Below are positions 6,920-8,448 of a stretch of 8,448 nucleotides of DNA, in pieces (the stretch's first letter is position 1; each line of letters starts with the position of its first letter). The translations under genes were made by a program, and so were the position numbers. A model generated the notes under the pieces. It made no database searches. It saw only the letters and a program-made list of their open reading frames with translations, and was not told where the DNA came from. The stretch spans positions 1 to 8,448 of the forward strand of contig CAZYEO010000099.1 of NCBI GenBank assembly GCA_964646495.1, written 5' to 3'. The stretch comes from HGM05232 sp964646495 (GTDB lineage Bacteria > Bacteroidota > Bacteroidia > Bacteroidales > Muribaculaceae).

Positions 6920-7002
6920 ATTATTTGTTTATAATGGTGAATAGTAGGCATAAAAAACATTTTAAAGTTGCATATTTTTTAGAATATATTAATATATGTA
7001 CC

Positions 7003-7010
7003 TATCTTTG
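7003..7010 (+). promoter_or_regulatory. -7 promoter box of the sensor gene
   Basis: TATCTTTG is identical to the -7 box upstream of pheS and matches TAnnTTTG. The -33 position (about 6979-6983) reads TTAGA, a poor match, so this promoter may need an activator. A perfect palindrome at 6984-6997 fills most of the spacer. The predicted start near 7015 leaves a leader of about 120-155 bases, depending on which ATG is used. Confidence 0.6.
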
Positions 7011-7171
7011 CTATTATTGAATTTTAATTCACGTTATAGTTGCAGGCTAAATTCTAATCAAGTTAAATTGATAAAGAAGTGTTTTTTGAGATGAATACGA
7101 CGATTTATTACAGTGAAAAATTATGAATCCAGATGAATGCATTTATTAATAATTTATCCTTATGTAGGGGA

Positions 7172-8448
7172 ATGAGATTAAAATGTTCTGTTAGGAGAAT
7201 ATGTATAATTATGTTTTTTCTTCTAAGTACAATAAATACTTATGCTCATAATGGATTACATTCGAATCGTATATTGGAGATAAGAGGAGATCGTGAATTT
7301 CCCCCGTATGAATATATTGACGATAATGGAAATCCTGCCGGGTTTAATGTTGAGATAATAGATGCCATAATGAAAGAAGTCCAAATTCCATATAATTTGG
7401 AGTTAATGGAATGGCATGATATTGTTACAGATTTCAAAGATAGAAAAATAGATGCAATAAGTGGTGTCTCAGCTGCTGAAGCCCCCGATACTTTATGTGA
7501 ATCGATTACCCCAATTATATACATGAATCAAGATATTGTATCGCTCAAAGAATCGGGTATAGGTACTATCAGTGATATTAAGGGGAAAAATATAATTACA
7601 TATTGGGGTGAAGATAAAAAAGATTACCCTTCCAACTTTGTTAAAAACAATACATTTACTGAGATACCATATATAATAGACGGATTGCGTCTTGTCTCAA
7701 ATGGAAAACAGGATCTGATGCTGTGCCCAAAGGAATTGGTGGAGTATTATATCGAAAAACATGATATGAATGACCTGCGAGTGCTCCACACTAATTTATC
7801 ACCGAGAAGCTATGGTTTATTGGTGCATAAGGAGAATGATTCGCTTAAATATTTGCTCAATAGGGGGATGGATATTATTAAGGCAAATGGGGAATATGAT
7901 AGGATATATAACAAATGGTTTGGCGTAGACAACTCATCTACGATTAAGATAATTGGACTTATTTTGGGATTTATTGCAATAGCAATAATGATATTTTATT
8001 TAATAGTTTTCTGGTTGAATTATCGTATAAAGAGGGCTACAATCGGCATTTCACTTCAACGTGAGCAGTTGGATTTGGCAATTAGAGCCGGAAATATATT
8101 GGTTTGGGGATACGATGTGAAGTCGGATATGCTTTATAATATTGTGGGAGAAACTGTGGCAAACGGAAGATGTCCACTTAAAGATGCTTCAATAATTATA
8201 CATCCTGATGATGCGTGGATATTTTTTGATAAAATAAATGATATTCTCTCCGGTGCATCTCCAGAGGGAAGTATTGTAGTGAGATGTAAATATCCCCATA
8301 TAGACAAATGGGAAGTGGTAGAAAAAGAATTTGCTACTATAAAAGATAAATCAGGGAATATTGTGCGTATTATTGGGACTCACAAGGATATTACAGACAG
8401 GCTAAAGAAACAAGAGCATACACAAGATTTGCTCAGAAAATATAAAAT
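7172..8448 (+). CDS. Membrane sensor with periplasmic solute-binding and PAS domains, 3' truncated
   Basis: No stop occurs before the window ends; 425 residues are visible. Residues 1-25 form a signal peptide: basic start MRLKCSVRR, hydrophobic ICIIMFFLLSTI, cleavage likely after TYA. Residues about 34-251 are a solute-binding domain of the bacterial family 3 type (FPPYEYIDDNGNPAGFNVEI at 43-62, LMEWHDIV at 78-85, and RGMDIIKANGEYDRIYNKWFG at its end). A membrane helix spans about 258-283, followed by a cytoplasmic PAS domain (about 297-410) ending in the PAC motif NIVRIIGTHKDITDR. In Bacteroidales this order usually precedes a histidine kinase, often hybrid with a receiver, so a two-component sensor is inferred; the kinase part is outside the window. 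The ATG at 7172 is chosen because it gives a compact signal peptide; ATG 7133, in the same open frame after TGA 7124-7126, is the alternative. The arginine usual in the ligand site is absent (A104). Confidence 0.85.
   Translation, partial: MRLKCSVRRICIIMFFLLSTINTYAHNGLHSNRILEIRGDREFPPYEYIDDNGNPAGFNVEIIDAIMKEVQIPYNLELMEWHDIVTDFKDRKIDAISGVSAAEAPDTLCESITPIIYMNQDIVSLKESGIGTISDIKGKNIITYWGEDKKDYPSNFVKNNTFTEIPYIIDGLRLVSNGKQDLMLCPKELVEYYIEKHDMNDLRVLHTNLSPRSYGLLVHKENDSLKYLLNRGMDIIKANGEYDRIYNKWFGVDNSSTIKIIGLILGFIAIAIMIFYLIVFWLNYRIKRATIGISLQREQLDLAIRAGNILVWGYDVKSDMLYNIVGETVANGRCPLKDASIIIHPDDAWIFFDKINDILSGASPEGSIVVRCKYPHIDKWEVVEKEFATIKDKSGNIVRIIGTHKDITDRLKKQEHTQDLLRKYK

Larger units (their letters stand above)
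6828..7171. other. A+T-rich intergenic region and long leader of the sensor gene
   Basis: This 344-base gap holds the ettA terminator hairpin (6862-6919), then an A+T-rich stretch with a 14-base palindrome (6984-6997) next to a -7 box (7003-7010). About 155 bases of apparent leader follow before the chosen sensor start. I see no tRNA, riboswitch core or credible longer gene in it. An 11-codon ORF (7091-7126) lies in the leader, in the same frame as the sensor, but nothing shows that it is translated. Confidence 0.6.

Noticed and set aside
7091..7126. Eleven-codon ORF in the leader of the sensor gene, as an annotated gene
   Set aside because: Too short, no initiation signal, and A+T-rich sequence makes such ORFs common. 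Kept only as a remark in the findings.
7246..7524. Minus-strand reading frame opposite the solute-binding domain
   Set aside because: Antisense to a well-supported coding frame with recognisable domain motifs; no motif of its own.
1..8448. CRISPR arrays, tRNA or rRNA genes, insertion sequences, integrase sites, phage or defence genes
   Set aside because: I read both strands for direct repeats with regular spacing, cloverleaf sequences, transposase motifs and long terminal inverted repeats and found none.

Overview
The window is a chromosomal stretch from an A+T-rich member of the Bacteroidota, most likely order Bacteroidales. Three things point there: several intergenic regions carry the Bacteroidetes -7 promoter element TAnnTTTG (one with a correctly spaced TTTG -33 box), start codons generally lack Shine-Dalgarno sequences, and the first gene is a PorT-type outer-membrane barrel. 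I cannot name a genus.

Layout. Bases 1-414 (+) hold the 3' part of an outer-membrane beta-barrel gene. It converges on a three-gene minus-strand operon, and a near-perfect bidirectional terminator hairpin (435-478) separates the two. Read in its own direction, the operon is pheS (phenylalanyl-tRNA synthetase alpha), a CrcB/FluC fluoride channel, then nth (endonuclease III), with 12-base gaps. A 150-base divergent promoter region (2551-2700) separates pheS from tilS (tRNA-Ile lysidine synthetase, +). After 88 bases comes a compact plus-strand operon: ruvX/yqgF (pre-16S rRNA nuclease), def (peptide deformylase, ATGA overlap) and ettA (ABC-F translation factor). A long hairpin at 6862-6919 ends it. 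After an A+T-rich gap with its own -7 box, a sensor gene starts and runs off the window: signal peptide, periplasmic solute-binding domain, one membrane helix, cytoplasmic PAS domain.

How the genes fit together. Five of the eight genes act in translation: tRNA charging (pheS), tRNA wobble modification (tilS), 16S rRNA maturation (ruvX), N-terminal deformylation (def) and ribosome gating by energy state (ettA). nth (DNA repair) and the fluoride channel ride in the pheS operon. The barrel and sensor genes at the edges are envelope functions and look unrelated to the core.

Most of the window is conserved housekeeping, and I found no convincing new multi-gene system. The most interesting points are that tilS and ruvX both have a -7 promoter box ending only 4 bases before the only possible start codon, which implies leaderless mRNAs, and that the solute-binding domain of the terminal sensor lacks the arginine usually used to bind amino-acid carboxylates.
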